Assembly (NCBI GenBank): GCA_947259405.1
Contig: CAMYLY010000009.1
Location: forward strand, 1-64,000
Direction of reading: 5' to 3'
Source of the DNA: an uncultured Gemmatimonadales bacterium
GTDB lineage: Bacteria > Gemmatimonadota > Gemmatimonadetes > Gemmatimonadales > GWC2-71-9
Length of the DNA stretch: 64,000 nt
Position 1 is the stretch's first letter. Each line of letters starts with the position of its first letter. Both the position numbers and the translations under genes were made by a program. Below, one piece after another: positions 49,572 through 58,440 of this stretch. Below the pieces are notes generated by a model, which made no database searches, was not told where the DNA came from, and worked only from the letters and a program-made list of their open reading frames with translations.

Positions 49572-50371
49572 CGCTCACGACAGTGCTCCGACTTTGGCCA
49601 GTCGTTTGCCTGGCGGCCTGTAGCGGAACAGCCCCGAAGGAAGACCTGATCTTCGTCGACGGACGCGCCGTAGCCGCGGCTGGCGACTCACTGCTCGCCA
49701 TGACCCGCCAAGGATCCTCGGCAATAACGGTGCGGGATCGCATCACGGGAGAGATAAGCGTGCACGCCGCTGCGGACCTCCGGACCCCCCTACACATTCA
49801 AGAATCGGGTGGACTCTGGTACGTGTCCGACGTTGTCGATGGGGAAGCGATCATCGTCGTCTTCTCCGCCGATTGGGAGGTACGCGACCGCATCGGTGTC
49901 GACAGCGTCGCCGCCGTCCCACATCAGTTTGCGGTCTTGCCGGATGGCACGCTGGTGCTCGAGAGCGTGGACGGTCGCTTGCTCGCGTTGCGCGACGACT
50001 CGTTGACCACCTTCGCATTGACGGAACAGAGCTCGCGCAACGGGATGCTCGTTGCGGCACAAGGGGGCGTGTTGCACACGATACCGGACAAGACGCTGAC
50101 ACTCTACAACGCAAGGGGCAACCTCCGGTGGCGTCAGGCATGGCCGTGGCACGAAGGGGCGTATATCGCGGACCTCTCCGTAGACGCCAACGGTCGCGTG
50201 CACGTTTTGGCGGGTGCGGAGGGAACAAACGTGTTCTACGCCTTTACCCTATCGCCCGTGACGGGCGAGGCAGTCAGGTGGACGGCGCCATCCCTGATGG
50301 CCACGTTCGTCGTCAAGCAGTTGGGAGAGATTCGGCCGGACAGTACCGAACGCTGGATTGGGGGACCCTAG
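49568..50371 (+). CDS. lipoprotein with propeller-like repeats
   Basis: The 267-residue protein has a lipoprotein signal (VVCLAAC). The body has repeated strand-turn units (GGLWYVSDVVDGEAIIVVF, FAVLPDGTLVLESVDG, LSVDANGRVHVLAGAEG) resembling a 6-bladed propeller. It is translationally coupled to the upstream PD40 protein by ATGA and ends four bases into the convergent dnaJ gene. Confidence 0.6.
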   Translation: MTLTTVLRLWPVVCLAACSGTAPKEDLIFVDGRAVAAAGDSLLAMTRQGSSAITVRDRITGEISVHAAADLRTPLHIQESGGLWYVSDVVDGEAIIVVFSADWEVRDRIGVDSVAAVPHQFAVLPDGTLVLESVDGRLLALRDDSLTTFALTEQSSRNGMLVAAQGGVLHTIPDKTLTLYNARGNLRWRQAWPWHEGAYIADLSVDANGRVHVLAGAEGTNVFYAFTLSPVTGEAVRWTAPSLMATFVVKQLGEIRPDSTERWIGGP

Positions 50372-51459
50372 TGCGGTAACCCGACCTCGTCCGCGAATTG
50401 CTTCAGCAACTCCTGCTGTTCCGCCGACAGCTTCTCCGGAATCCCCACTTCGATCTGGACGTACTGGTCGCCTTTCTTCCCACTCTTCTCGACACCCTGC
50501 CCTTTGAGTCGGAATTTTCGACCAGGTTGTGTCCCCGCAGGAATGTTCAACACGACGCGGCGACCATGCACCGTCCGGACCTTCACCTTCGTCCCCAGCG
50601 TAGCCTGCGCAAAGTTGATGGGGATGGTGCAAAGAATGTCCAGACCGTCGCGAGAGAAGAACCGATCCGGCTTGACGGTGAACGTGACAAGAAGGTCGCC
50701 TGCAGGACCGCTGTCGCGACTGCGTTGCCCCTGGCCTTTGAGGCGCACCTTGTGGCCGTCATCGGTCCCCGCTGGCACCGTCACCAGCAATCGCTTTGAG
50801 ACCTTCACCCAGCCGTCGCCACCGCACCGCGTGCATGACTCGCTTGCCACCCGCCCCCGGCCACGACACGCCGGGCACGGACGCGTTACGCCAAATCCTC
50901 CCTGTCCGAACGTGACCGTGCCACGCCCTTTGCACTCCGAACAGGAGTCGACACTGGCGCCCGGGGCCGCGCCCGACCCACCACATGTCGGGCACGCTTC
51001 CTCCACGGCGACCGTGATCGGGATCTTCCCGCCCAGAACGGCAGTGCGGAAGGGGATCTCGACGGTCGACTCGATCGGCTCCGCGGTCTCCCCACCTTTG
51101 CTTCCCTTTCCGAAAATCGACGAAAACAAATCGCCCAGTCCGCCGAATCCGGACAGGCCGCCGAAGTCGAATTCTTCGAACCGTTGCGAGGTGCCGCCGC
51201 CCGGACTGCGCGTCGAGAACCCTCCGCCGGAGAAGGCCCCGAAGCGACGCATGTTGTCGTACTTCTTCCGTTGTGCGGAGTCGCTCAAGACCGAATACGC
51301 TTCCGAGATCTCCTTGAAACGCTCGGCCGCGGAATGGTCGTTCGGGTTCGCATCGGGATGGTATTGCTTGGCAAGCCGCCGGTAGGATTTCTTGATCTCG
51401 TCCTCGGACGCCTTGTCCGCGACGCCCAGGATCTTGTAGTAATCCTTCGCGCCGGTCAT
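50368..51459 (-). CDS. dnaJ: chaperone protein DnaJ
   Basis: The 363-residue protein has a J domain (DYYKILGVADKASEDEIKKS; HPD at about 36), a Gly/Phe-rich linker (FSGGGFSTRSPGGG), all four zinc motifs (CPTCGGSG, CSECKGRG, CPACRGRG, CTRCGGDG) and the C-terminal substrate domains (DGLDILCTIPINFAQATLG, GRRVVLNIPAGTQPGRKFRL). It stimulates DnaK ATPase and holds unfolded clients. It lies three bases after grpE in one operon. dnaK is not in the window. Confidence 0.95.
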   Translation of the reverse strand: MTGAKDYYKILGVADKASEDEIKKSYRRLAKQYHPDANPNDHSAAERFKEISEAYSVLSDSAQRKKYDNMRRFGAFSGGGFSTRSPGGGTSQRFEEFDFGGLSGFGGLGDLFSSIFGKGSKGGETAEPIESTVEIPFRTAVLGGKIPITVAVEEACPTCGGSGAAPGASVDSCSECKGRGTVTFGQGGFGVTRPCPACRGRGRVASESCTRCGGDGWVKVSKRLLVTVPAGTDDGHKVRLKGQGQRSRDSGPAGDLLVTFTVKPDRFFSRDGLDILCTIPINFAQATLGTKVKVRTVHGRRVVLNIPAGTQPGRKFRLKGQGVEKSGKKGDQYVQIEVGIPEKLSAEQQELLKQFADEVGLPH

Positions 51460-51462
51460 CGG

Positions 51463-52128
51463 TTAGGAATCGCCTTCCTCGTCCGCGGTGGTCATATGCA
51501 CCAGCACCTTGGCCGGTCGCAACAACGTATTTCCGAACCGATACCCCACCTGCACTACCGTTGCCACCGTGCCGTCGGCATCAGGAGACGGGGCCGCAAC
51601 CATCCCGAGCGCCTCGTGGTCGTTGGGGTCAAATCGCTCGCCCTCGGCCCCGACACGCTGCAGTCCGGTCGCCTCCAGATGCTGCAGCAGCTTCCGCTCG
51701 ACCATCTCCACACCGTCCACCACGTCCTGCGTCGATGCCTCGGTCAGGTCCATGCTCACGACCCGATTCAGATCGTCCAATGCCTCGAGGACGTTGAGGG
51801 CCAGGTCTGCCTGGGCCCGGGCGCGCATGTCCTGCCGTTCGCGCGCGGTCCGCTTGCGGAAGTTGTCGAACTCGGCAGCGGTGCGTAGGAGCTGATCCTT
51901 GAGCGTCCCCACCTCCTCCTCGAGCCTCTCTATCGCCTGGTCGGGTGGCTCGACGAGCTCGAGACCCTCGCTCAGGGGACCGTCGGCACCGCCCGCCGGT
52001 GGCGGCGGCGATTCTTCGGAATCGGCCAAGGGGCCTTCCGCTCCGGCACCGGGATCCGCCCCCTGGGCGTCGACCTGGCCCTGGTCCGGCTCCAGAATCT
52101 GCTTCTTGTGCCTCTTCATACGTCTCAC
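51463..52128 (-). CDS. grpE: nucleotide exchange factor GrpE
   Basis: The protein is 221 residues from GTG at 52128 (or from ATG at 52119). A long acidic, Pro/Gly-rich N-terminus (about 1-65) precedes the coiled coil (IERLEEEVGTLKDQLLRTAA, FDNFRKRTARERQDMRARAQ) and the beta domain ending PNDHEALGMV and VVQVGYRFGNTLLRPAKVLV, the GrpE signature. It releases ADP from DnaK. A TATAAT box lies 53 bases upstream of the start. Confidence 0.93.
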   Translation of the reverse strand: MRRMKRHKKQILEPDQGQVDAQGADPGAGAEGPLADSEESPPPPAGGADGPLSEGLELVEPPDQAIERLEEEVGTLKDQLLRTAAEFDNFRKRTARERQDMRARAQADLALNVLEALDDLNRVVSMDLTEASTQDVVDGVEMVERKLLQHLEATGLQRVGAEGERFDPNDHEALGMVAAPSPDADGTVATVVQVGYRFGNTLLRPAKVLVHMTTADEEGDS

Positions 52129-52180
52129 GGGTCAAGTGTCTGATGATTCGAGAATTCCAAACATAGGTTACAGAGCGAGG

Positions 52181-52186
52181 ATTATA
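52181..52186 (-). promoter_or_regulatory. -10 box upstream of grpE
   Basis: TATAAT occurs on the minus strand in the 99-base gap between cinA and grpE; the -35 region 17-18 bases further up (TGTCAG) is weak. It suggests that grpE-dnaJ is transcribed separately from the genes upstream. No CIRCE inverted repeat is visible. Confidence 0.45.
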
Positions 52187-52227
52187 CCAACTCGCCCTGC
52201 CGTTCTGACAGCGCGGATGGCGACCGC

Positions 52228-53469
52228 TCAGTCCGCCAGCAGACGCCGCAGGAGATCCAACGCCGCCTGAGCCGCCCGGCGCCGCACCTCATAACGCGTC
52301 CCCGGGAGATGGCGTTTCACGGCAGCGACATCCCCGGCCATGGCCGCCCCGATCCAGACGGTTCCCACGGGCTTATCCGCTGTGCCGCCGCTAGGTCCTG
52401 CTATCCCAGTGATCGCGACACCGGCCGTCGCCCCGAACCGCGCTTGGACGCCCAAGGCCATGGCCCGCACCGCCTCCTCGCTCACGGCCCCGGCAGCTGT
52501 CAGGACATCCCAATCCACATGGACCTCGCGAATCTTGGCGGCATTCGCGTAGGCTGTGACACCGCCCAGAAAGACGTCAGAAGACCCCGGAATCTCCGTG
52601 AGCCTCGCCCCGATCAGCCCTCCAGTACAGGATTCGGCCACGGCGAGAGAGGCGCCCCGCGAGCGCAGCATGCTGAGCACGAGGGCGGCCAGGTCGTCGT
52701 CATCAGTTCCATAGCAGTGCGCTCCGAGTACGGGCCGCAGAACGGCCTCCGCCGCGTCCAATGCGAGGCTGACCACGGTACGTGGTCCCGCCGCGGTGAG
52801 GCGGACGTCCACGCCCTCGAGCGACGGCAGGAAAGCAACCTCGACTTCGGTCACTGCTTGGAGCCTGTCATCCAGCAGGTTCGCCAGGGCGGATTCACTG
52901 ATCCCGGTCGTGCGGAGCACGCGCGATGCGACCACGCGCGCGGCCTCACCGGTGGACTGGATTCGCGGGATCACATGCGCTCGCACGAGTTCGTTCAACT
53001 CCCGTGGCACGCCAGGAAGAAGCACCACGACCTGGCCGTCCCGATCGATCCATAACCCCGGGGCCGTCCCACGACTGTTTTCCAACACCTGCGCGCCCGC
53101 CGGGACGGCGGCCTGCTTGCGATTGGATTGTGGCATGGGCTGTCCCGGCCGGACCCGGGCGAACCGAGCTTCAATGCTCCGCAGGACATGCGGATCGATC
53201 TCGAGAGGTAGCCCGAACGCCTCCGCGACCGCTTCGCGCGTGAGATCGTCGGCCGTGGGACCCAACCCGCCACTCACGATGACGAATCCGGTGCGATCGA
53301 GCGCCGAGACGACGGCGTCCTGGATCTCGGCGGCGGTGTCACCAACGGTGACATGCCGAACCACCCTCACCCCGGCGGGCGCCAAGGTGCGGGCAAGATC
53401 ACGAGCGTTGGTATTGAGGGTGAAACCGAGCAGCAGCTCGTTTCCGACCGTTACGAGTTCAAGATCCAT
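52228..53469 (-). CDS. cinA: CinA-like protein (molybdopterin-binding plus NMN amidase domains)
   Basis: The 413-residue protein starts MDLELVTVGNELLLGFTLNT, the CinA N-terminal MoCF-like domain, with VIVSGGLGPTADDLTREAVA and VVVLLPGVPRELNELV. The C-terminal domain (about 255-413) has the amidase signature AVAESCTGGLIGARLTEIPG and TAGVAITGIAGPSGGTADKP and VGTVWIGAA. CinA proteins deamidate NMN and may hydrolyse ADP-ribose. The start overlaps the end of pgsA by 11 bases. Confidence 0.93.
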   Translation of the reverse strand: MDLELVTVGNELLLGFTLNTNARDLARTLAPAGVRVVRHVTVGDTAAEIQDAVVSALDRTGFVIVSGGLGPTADDLTREAVAEAFGLPLEIDPHVLRSIEARFARVRPGQPMPQSNRKQAAVPAGAQVLENSRGTAPGLWIDRDGQVVVLLPGVPRELNELVRAHVIPRIQSTGEAARVVASRVLRTTGISESALANLLDDRLQAVTEVEVAFLPSLEGVDVRLTAAGPRTVVSLALDAAEAVLRPVLGAHCYGTDDDDLAALVLSMLRSRGASLAVAESCTGGLIGARLTEIPGSSDVFLGGVTAYANAAKIREVHVDWDVLTAAGAVSEEAVRAMALGVQARFGATAGVAITGIAGPSGGTADKPVGTVWIGAAMAGDVAAVKRHLPGTRYEVRRRAAQAALDLLRRLLAD

Positions 53470-54118
53470 CACCAGCGGCGCGCTTGACCGACGCCCCAAA
53501 GAGGCCGCGGTAGCGCGACACGTACACGCCGAGAGAATAGGCGGTGAGAATCACGGCGACCGCCAACGAGAAGGCGATCGCTGCGCCAAGGAGCCACTCC
53601 CACGCGTTGGCGATCCCGACGTCAAGTCCGAACTCTTCGCGTAAGTCCATCCAGAAGAACCACCCTAGTGCCGTGCCCAGGAAGATGTCTTGGAAGATGG
53701 TCTTGAGCTTCCCGGCTCCCGCTGCTGCGATCACCACCCCGCGGCGTTTGGCGACCTGTCGCATGATCGTCATCAACGCCTCACGCCCGACGAGAAGGAT
53801 GGCGACCCAGGTGGGGAGCACGCCCCACCCCCATGGGATCTGGTACTGCTGGGCGGCGCGTGTCAGGAAGTAGATGGGGACGAGTGACGCGACCAGCAAT
53901 AATTTGTCGGCTAACGGATCGAGAATCTTTCCGAGTTCGGTAATCTCACCGCGCTCGCGCGCGATCCGTCCATCGTAGATGTCGCTGACCGCGGCCGCAA
54001 CGAAGATCAGCACTGCGATCAGCTTCGGCAGGTAGCCGTTGAAGAAAGGCAACAGGGCTATGACCGGTGCGAGTACGATCCTGCCAACCGTCAGGATGTT
54101 TGGAAGCGTCCAGGTCAT
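53459..54118 (-). CDS. pgsA: CDP-diacylglycerol-glycerol-3-phosphate 3-phosphatidyltransferase
   Basis: The 219-residue membrane protein carries the CDP-alcohol phosphatidyltransferase motif in DIYDGRIARERGEITELG and KILDPLADK (about residues 46-73) and begins LPNILTVGRIVLAPVIAL as in PgsA. It has about five membrane helices and makes phosphatidylglycerol phosphate. The region after residue 95 contains an extra loop (FLGTALGWFFWMDLREEFG). It sits between mglA and cinA in the minus-strand operon. Confidence 0.9.
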   Translation of the reverse strand: MTWTLPNILTVGRIVLAPVIALLPFFNGYLPKLIAVLIFVAAAVSDIYDGRIARERGEITELGKILDPLADKLLLVASLVPIYFLTRAAQQYQIPWGWGVLPTWVAILLVGREALMTIMRQVAKRRGVVIAAAGAGKLKTIFQDIFLGTALGWFFWMDLREEFGLDVGIANAWEWLLGAAIAFSLAVAVILTAYSLGVYVSRYRGLFGASVKRAAGDGS

Positions 54119-54128
54119 CTGGATGGCG

Positions 54129-54803
54129 TCAGCTCAACGTCTTGAGCACCATCTTCGCGACTGCGCGGAGCGTGTCAAACACTCCTTCACCGGTGAGCGC
54201 GACCGATTCGAAATACGGTGCGCGAGCGATCCACTCCCCGTCGACCTGCTCGCGCAGCATGCGCCCATCGTTGTACGGGTCGGGTTCTGGGCTCTGCCGC
54301 GAGGGATCATCAATCGGCCACCCAGGATTGAGCTGCGCCTCGAGGTCGGCGACAGGGGCCGCGTTGGGCAAATCTCGCTTGTTGTACTGCACGGCGAACG
54401 GAATCTTCGTCAGATCGTACCCGTATTCCGACATGTTGTCGTAGAGATTCTGCATGGATTCGACGTTGGCCTCCATGCGCTCGACTTGACTGTCCGCCAC
54501 GAACACGATGCCGTCGACGCCCTTCAAGATCAGCTTGCGGGAAGCGTTGTAGTACACCTGACCGGGCACTGTATAGAGGTGGAACCGCGTCTTGAAGCCT
54601 CGGATCGTTCCGAGATCGACAGGCAGAAAGTCAAAAAAAAGTGTCCGCTCCGTCTCGGTTGCGAGCGACACCATTTTGCCACGTGCGTCGGGATTGACCT
54701 TTCCGTACACGTGCTCGAGGTTCGTCGTCTTCCCGCCGAGGCCCGGCCCGTAGTACACGAGCTTGCAGTTGATCTCGCGAGAGGCGTAGTTGATCATCGA
54801 CAT
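54129..54803 (-). CDS. mglA: MglA-type small GTPase
   Basis: The 224-residue Ras-like GTPase has P-loop [10 protein letters not shown] (residues 19-28), switch region [35 protein letters not shown], and the specificity motif YNKRDLP. Pattern GPGLxGKTTNL and TVPGQ are typical of MglA, which controls polarity and, in Myxococcus, motility. A loop near residues 176-195 ([18 protein letters not shown]) is an insertion before the last helix. Its roadblock-domain partner is 17 bases upstream. Confidence 0.9.
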   Translation of the reverse strand: MSMINYASREINCKLVYYGPGLGGKTTNLEHVYGKVNPDARGKMVSLATETERTLFFDFLPVDLGTIRGFKTRFHLYTVPGQVYYNASRKLILKGVDGIVFVADSQVERMEANVESMQNLYDNMSEYGYDLTKIPFAVQYNKRDLPNAAPVADLEAQLNPGWPIDDPSRQSPEPDPYNDGRMLREQVDGEWIARAPYFESVALTGEGVFDTLRAVAKMVLKTLS

Positions 54804-54820
54804 CCGACGCCTACCTCCCG

Positions 54821-55324
54821 CTAATCCCCAAACAACCGGTCAATCTCGTCTTCGGCCCCTTCGAGCAGCCCGGATTCCGGCTGCCCCTGCATTCCACCAG
54901 ATGCGGCACGATTGAACATCTCCTCGAAAAGCTGATTGAGGTCGCCTACGGTCTGTTTCACACGCAACCGGACCATCCCGACCGTCGTGCGATTGTCGAA
55001 CAACACGACAAGGATGACACGGCGGGCAATATCCGCCAGATACATCGATTCCTTCTCACCCTGATGGAACAGTGACGCAAACTCCGGCTCGCCAATCATC
55101 TTCGCTAGCTGATCGTTGGCGCTGAAATCCGCGGCGGTCAGCGACGCGAACGTCGTCGGGTCGAAGGACAGCTGTTCACCAGCAGTCGCCAGCAGTTGCC
55201 CGGTCCGGTCCACGAGAAGGGCGCACCGAGCGCTCGACTCCTTCAGCAACGCTTGCAGATGCTCGGTGATCCGGTGGTAGTCACTCTCACCAAGCGACCA
55301 AGTTCCAGCTGAAGTCTCAGCCAA
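54821..55324 (-). CDS. roadblock/LC7 domain protein, MglB-like GAP
   Basis: The 167-residue protein has a roadblock domain with [29 protein letters not shown] and [20 protein letters not shown] (about residues 12-125), then an acidic tail ([20 protein letters not shown]). Directly upstream of mglA, it is the expected GTPase-activating partner MglB. Its start overlaps the small membrane protein gene by eight bases. Confidence 0.85.
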   Translation of the reverse strand: MAETSAGTWSLGESDYHRITEHLQALLKESSARCALLVDRTGQLLATAGEQLSFDPTTFASLTAADFSANDQLAKMIGEPEFASLFHQGEKESMYLADIARRVILVVLFDNRTTVGMVRLRVKQTVGDLNQLFEEMFNRAASGGMQGQPESGLLEGAEDEIDRLFGD

Positions 55325-55586
55325 GCTTTGCCTCCATCCGACGGATAATCCCTTCGGCTCTCCGCCGAAGCATCGGGTGCGCCTCCCACGAGACGTAATC
55401 GCTCAGCAACCGTACCGCATCGACGCTCGGTCGCCCGTTGAGATAGCCCAGCGCGGACAGTCGGCGCAAGGGGTGTGGACTGAACAAGTCACGCCGATGC
55501 TTCCCCATCGAATGCTGGGCGAGGACCGCACCGAGAACCGTTCCGAATCCCATCGCGACTAAGGCGACGCGAAGGCGCGAGTTCAC
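55317..55586 (-). CDS. small hypothetical membrane-anchored protein, 89 aa
   Basis: An N-terminal hydrophobic helix (about 6-24) is followed by a basic stretch (GKHRRDLFSPHPLRRLSALG) and helices (AVRLLSDYVSWEAHPMLRRR) reminiscent of a single HEAT-like repeat. It overlaps recR by four bases on one side and the mglB-like gene by eight on the other, so all three are co-translated. The role is unknown; its placement suggests a link with MglA/B function. Confidence 0.65.
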   Translation of the reverse strand: MNSRLRVALVAMGFGTVLGAVLAQHSMGKHRRDLFSPHPLRRLSALGYLNGRPSVDAVRLLSDYVSWEAHPMLRRRAEGIIRRMEAKLG

Positions 55587-56179
55587 GACGACATCTCACG
55601 CCTGGCAGTGAGTGCCTGAGCCACCGTGACCGCGTCTGCATACTCGAGGTCACCGCCGACTGGGAGCCCCTGCGCGAGGCGCGACACCCGAATCGCGGGG
55701 TTCGCGATGACACCCCGCACGAGTGTCGCTGTGGCTTCACCCTCCATCGACGGGTTGGTGGCCACGATAATTTCCCTGACCGGCGTCCCGTTTCCCACTC
55801 GCGCCTCGAGCGCCTGCAACCGCAGGTCATCGGGACCAATGCCGTCCAGAGGAGACAGCCGACCACCCAAGACGTGATACAGGCCGCGGTATTCCCCAGA
55901 CCGCTCGATGGCTGTGATGTCGGACGCCTCTTCTACCACGCAGAGCAACGAACCATCTCGTCGCGGGTCCGTGCAAATCTCGCACGGATCGACTTCACTC
56001 AGATTGCCGCACACCGAGCATGGAGAGACGCGTTCCGCCACATGCTCGATCGTCGTGGCAAGTCGGCGCGAAGCTTCCGTCGGTTGCTTCAGCAGGAAAT
56101 ACGTCAATCTCGCCGCCGTTTTCCGGCCGATACCAGGAAGCTTGGCAAACTCGGTAATCAGCTCGTCGATCGCTGACAC
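55583..56179 (-). CDS. recR: recombination protein RecR
   Basis: The 198-residue protein has the helix-hairpin-helix (ELITEFAKLPGIGRKTAARL), the C4 zinc finger (CSVCGNLSEVDPCEICTD), the Toprim domain (LCVVEEASDITAIERSGEYR; GLYHVLGGRLSPLDGIGPDD) and the C-terminal VRGVIANPAIRVSRLAQGLP block. It acts with RecF/RecO in gap repair. It is six bases downstream of the YbaB-family gene in the conserved dnaX-ybaB-recR order. Confidence 0.95.
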   Translation of the reverse strand: MSAIDELITEFAKLPGIGRKTAARLTYFLLKQPTEASRRLATTIEHVAERVSPCSVCGNLSEVDPCEICTDPRRDGSLLCVVEEASDITAIERSGEYRGLYHVLGGRLSPLDGIGPDDLRLQALEARVGNGTPVREIIVATNPSMEGEATATLVRGVIANPAIRVSRLAQGLPVGGDLEYADAVTVAQALTARREMSS

Positions 56180-56184
56180 CGCAG

Positions 56185-56502
56185 CTAGAGCGGGAACTGG
56201 AATGGAAGAGACATGCCGCCGGTCAGTTTCTTGACCTCCGATCGGTACACCTCTTCTGCTTTCCGCTGGGCGTCGGCCACGGCGGCAACGACCAAGTCTT
56301 CGAGCATTTCCACGTCGCCGTCCGCCACAACCGTGGGATCGACCTTCACAGACTGCACTTGCCCTCGGCCGTCGGCAGTCACGGTCACCATGCCTCCACC
56401 CGCTGACCCGGTGACGGTCTGCTGTGCGAGCTCAGTCTGCATTTGGGTGAGCCGACCCTGGACTTGCTGCCCTAGTTGAAAAAGCTGTGAGATATCTGGC
56501 AT
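56185..56502 (-). CDS. YbaB/EbfC family nucleoid-associated protein
   Basis: The 105-residue protein has the family layout: an N-terminal helix (ISQLFQLGQQVQGRLTQMQT), the central beta strands (GMVTVTADGRGQVQSVKVDP) and LEDLVVAAVADAQRKAEEVY. It binds DNA as a dimer. It ends six bases before recR and follows dnaX, as in most bacteria. Confidence 0.92.
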   Translation of the reverse strand: MPDISQLFQLGQQVQGRLTQMQTELAQQTVTGSAGGGMVTVTADGRGQVQSVKVDPTVVADGDVEMLEDLVVAAVADAQRKAEEVYRSEVKKLTGGMSLPFQFPL

Positions 56503-56571
56503 GTGCTCTCGAATGATGGGACTTCTAACTCTATGAGTTGCAAGCTAATAGCGTGGACGAGAGCCCCGCAA

Positions 56572-58257
56572 CTACTCGAGGAGCTCAAGATCGAGGGCCT
56601 CGGCAACAGCATCCAAAGCCGGGTCTTTCTTGCGGTAATGCCGCAGACGTTCCTCCCGATCCTTGTCTCGATCCAGCCGTTGAGGTTCCTCCGATCGCGG
56701 GACGGATTCGCCGCTCTCGGCAGGCCGGTACGCCACGGTGAACGCTCCCCCAATCACAGTGGCGATCGCCCCAGCCACCACCGCCTTGTTGCGCTCCAAT
56801 CCCTCGAGGTGGACGGATGTATCGGCAACGTCGAGCGTAATGACCGATCCTTCGACCGTGGCCGGCCTCGCGTGCGTAAGCGCTTCTCTGACCACCCGCC
56901 GCTGTTTGCCGGCAGCCTCAAGTACCGCGGGCCACGACGCGCGCAACGTCTCCACCGACGTCGACGCAGGGTCCGCCGGTCCTGGCGCCGGTGCGGTGGG
57001 AACACGGGCCGCCGGTGCCCTGGCTTTGGCCGGCGCAGGCGGGCGCTGGCGCGCGGAAGCCCGCTCGGGACTCCGAGGGGGAGCGCTCCGTTCCGACTCG
57101 TGGACGCCCAAGCGGAGGGCCGTGATGACATCCTCGAGTTCCACGGTACGATCCAGCAGCGTCCACTCCAAGAGCAACGTCTCGACGTGAAGCCGGACGT
57201 TCGGACTGCGGCGGACGGCCTGTTCCGCCTCCGCCAGGAGTTTGAGCATCCTGAGCACGTCACCCTGAGCGAAGGATGCCGCATGATGGTCCACGGCACG
57301 ACGAAGCTCGTCCGTCAACCCAGCCGGCTCGTCTCCCAGAATGCGGACCATAAGGGCGCGAAGTACTTCGCCAGCACCGCCCACGAGTTCTGCCAGATCC
57401 GCCCCGGCCTCGACGATCTTGGAGACAAACGGAAACACATCGGTCGTGCGGTGTTGCGCCACGATGTCGAGGAGTTCCGCATAGAGCTCGTCGCTGATCA
57501 ACCCCAGCGCCGATCGAACGCGTTCCGCCGTGATGTCCTCGTCGCCAAACGCCAGCGCCTGGTCCAACAGCGACAGCCCGTCGCGCATACCGCCACGCGC
57601 CACGCGCGCGATCAACACCAGAGCATCCTCTTCCGCGCGGAGTTCTTCAGCCTCCACCACGTACCGCAGGCGCTCGACGATCGCACCGGGTCCGATCCGC
57701 CTGAAGTCGAAGCGCTGCAACCGGCTCATGACCGGCGCGGCCGTGTTCGCGATCTTCTGCGGTTCGGTCGTCGCAAACACGAACACGACGCGTGGCGGCG
57801 GTTCCTCCAGGATCTTGAGGAGGGCGTTCCACGCTTCACGGGTGAGCATGTGCGCTTCATCGATGATGTAGATCTTGAAGCGATCTGCTCCAGAGGCGGC
57901 ATACATCGCCCGCTCCCGAAGCTGCCGCGCGTCATCAACACCGCGGTTGGTGGCGGCGTCGATTTCGATGACATCCAGATTCGTCGATCCCGCCCAGATC
58001 CGCGAACACGACTCGCACATCCCGCACGGTTCGCCGGCGTTCGCACCGTCCGCCGCGCGTTCGTCACAGTTCAGTGCCATTGCGAGGATTCGGGCGGCGG
58101 TCGTCTTGCCGACACCCCGCGGGCCCGTCAACAGATATCCGTGAGCCACGCGGTTCTTGACCACGGCGCCGGTCAGCCCCGCCGCCACATGTTCCTGGGC
58201 GACGAGGTCCGCAAAGCGCTTGGGGCGGTACTTACGGGCGAGAGCAGTATGACTCAT
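56572..58257 (-). CDS. dnaX: DNA polymerase III subunit gamma/tau
   Basis: The 561-residue protein has SHTALARKYRPKRFADLVAQ at the start, Walker A GPRGVGKTT (about 45-53), zinc-binding cysteines (NCDER; CGMCESC), YIIDEAHMLT and the sensor region LEEPPPRVVFVFATTEPQKI. A Pro/Ala-rich linker lies near residue 385 and a tau-like C-terminal domain follows. It loads the sliding clamp. The ATG at 58257 is chosen at the family start; upstream codons belong to the SRP RNA leader. The SRP RNA gene is 13 bases upstream. Confidence 0.95.
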   Translation of the reverse strand: MSHTALARKYRPKRFADLVAQEHVAAGLTGAVVKNRVAHGYLLTGPRGVGKTTAARILAMALNCDERAADGANAGEPCGMCESCSRIWAGSTNLDVIEIDAATNRGVDDARQLRERAMYAASGADRFKIYIIDEAHMLTREAWNALLKILEEPPPRVVFVFATTEPQKIANTAAPVMSRLQRFDFRRIGPGAIVERLRYVVEAEELRAEEDALVLIARVARGGMRDGLSLLDQALAFGDEDITAERVRSALGLISDELYAELLDIVAQHRTTDVFPFVSKIVEAGADLAELVGGAGEVLRALMVRILGDEPAGLTDELRRAVDHHAASFAQGDVLRMLKLLAEAEQAVRRSPNVRLHVETLLLEWTLLDRTVELEDVITALRLGVHESERSAPPRSPERASARQRPPAPAKARAPAARVPTAPAPGPADPASTSVETLRASWPAVLEAAGKQRRVVREALTHARPATVEGSVITLDVADTSVHLEGLERNKAVVAGAIATVIGGAFTVAYRPAESGESVPRSEEPQRLDRDKDREERLRHYRKKDPALDAVAEALDLELLE

Positions 58258-58270
58258 GAGATATGAAAAG

Positions 58271-58369
58271 TGCCCCAGGTTACCCGGAGCTGCGCGAAAC
58301 ATCGCTTAGCGCTGCTACCTTCACGGTCCTGACGCGGTTCACGCGCCCGCACCCTCCGGACCTGGGGCA
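58271..58369 (-). ncRNA. ffs: signal recognition particle RNA (4.5S-type)
   Basis: The ends TGCCCCAGG and CCTGGGGCA pair perfectly. The minus strand contains GTCAGGACCGTGAAGGTAGC followed by AGC, matching the conserved SRP domain IV core (GUCAGG-CCG-GAAGG-AGCAGC). Length is about 99 nt, the small bacterial form. A TATCTT-like -10 lies just upstream. Its position before dnaX is widely conserved. Confidence 0.9.
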
Positions 58370-58440
58370 TGAGTAAGATAACTGATTGCGGATTGCTGAG
58401 TGCAGATCTGTCAGCCATCTGCATTCTGCATTCTGCGATC

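Noticed and set aside
50504..58266. Long plus-strand frames opposite dnaJ, cinA and dnaX
   Set aside because: They are antisense to well-conserved housekeeping genes and show no recognisable motifs.
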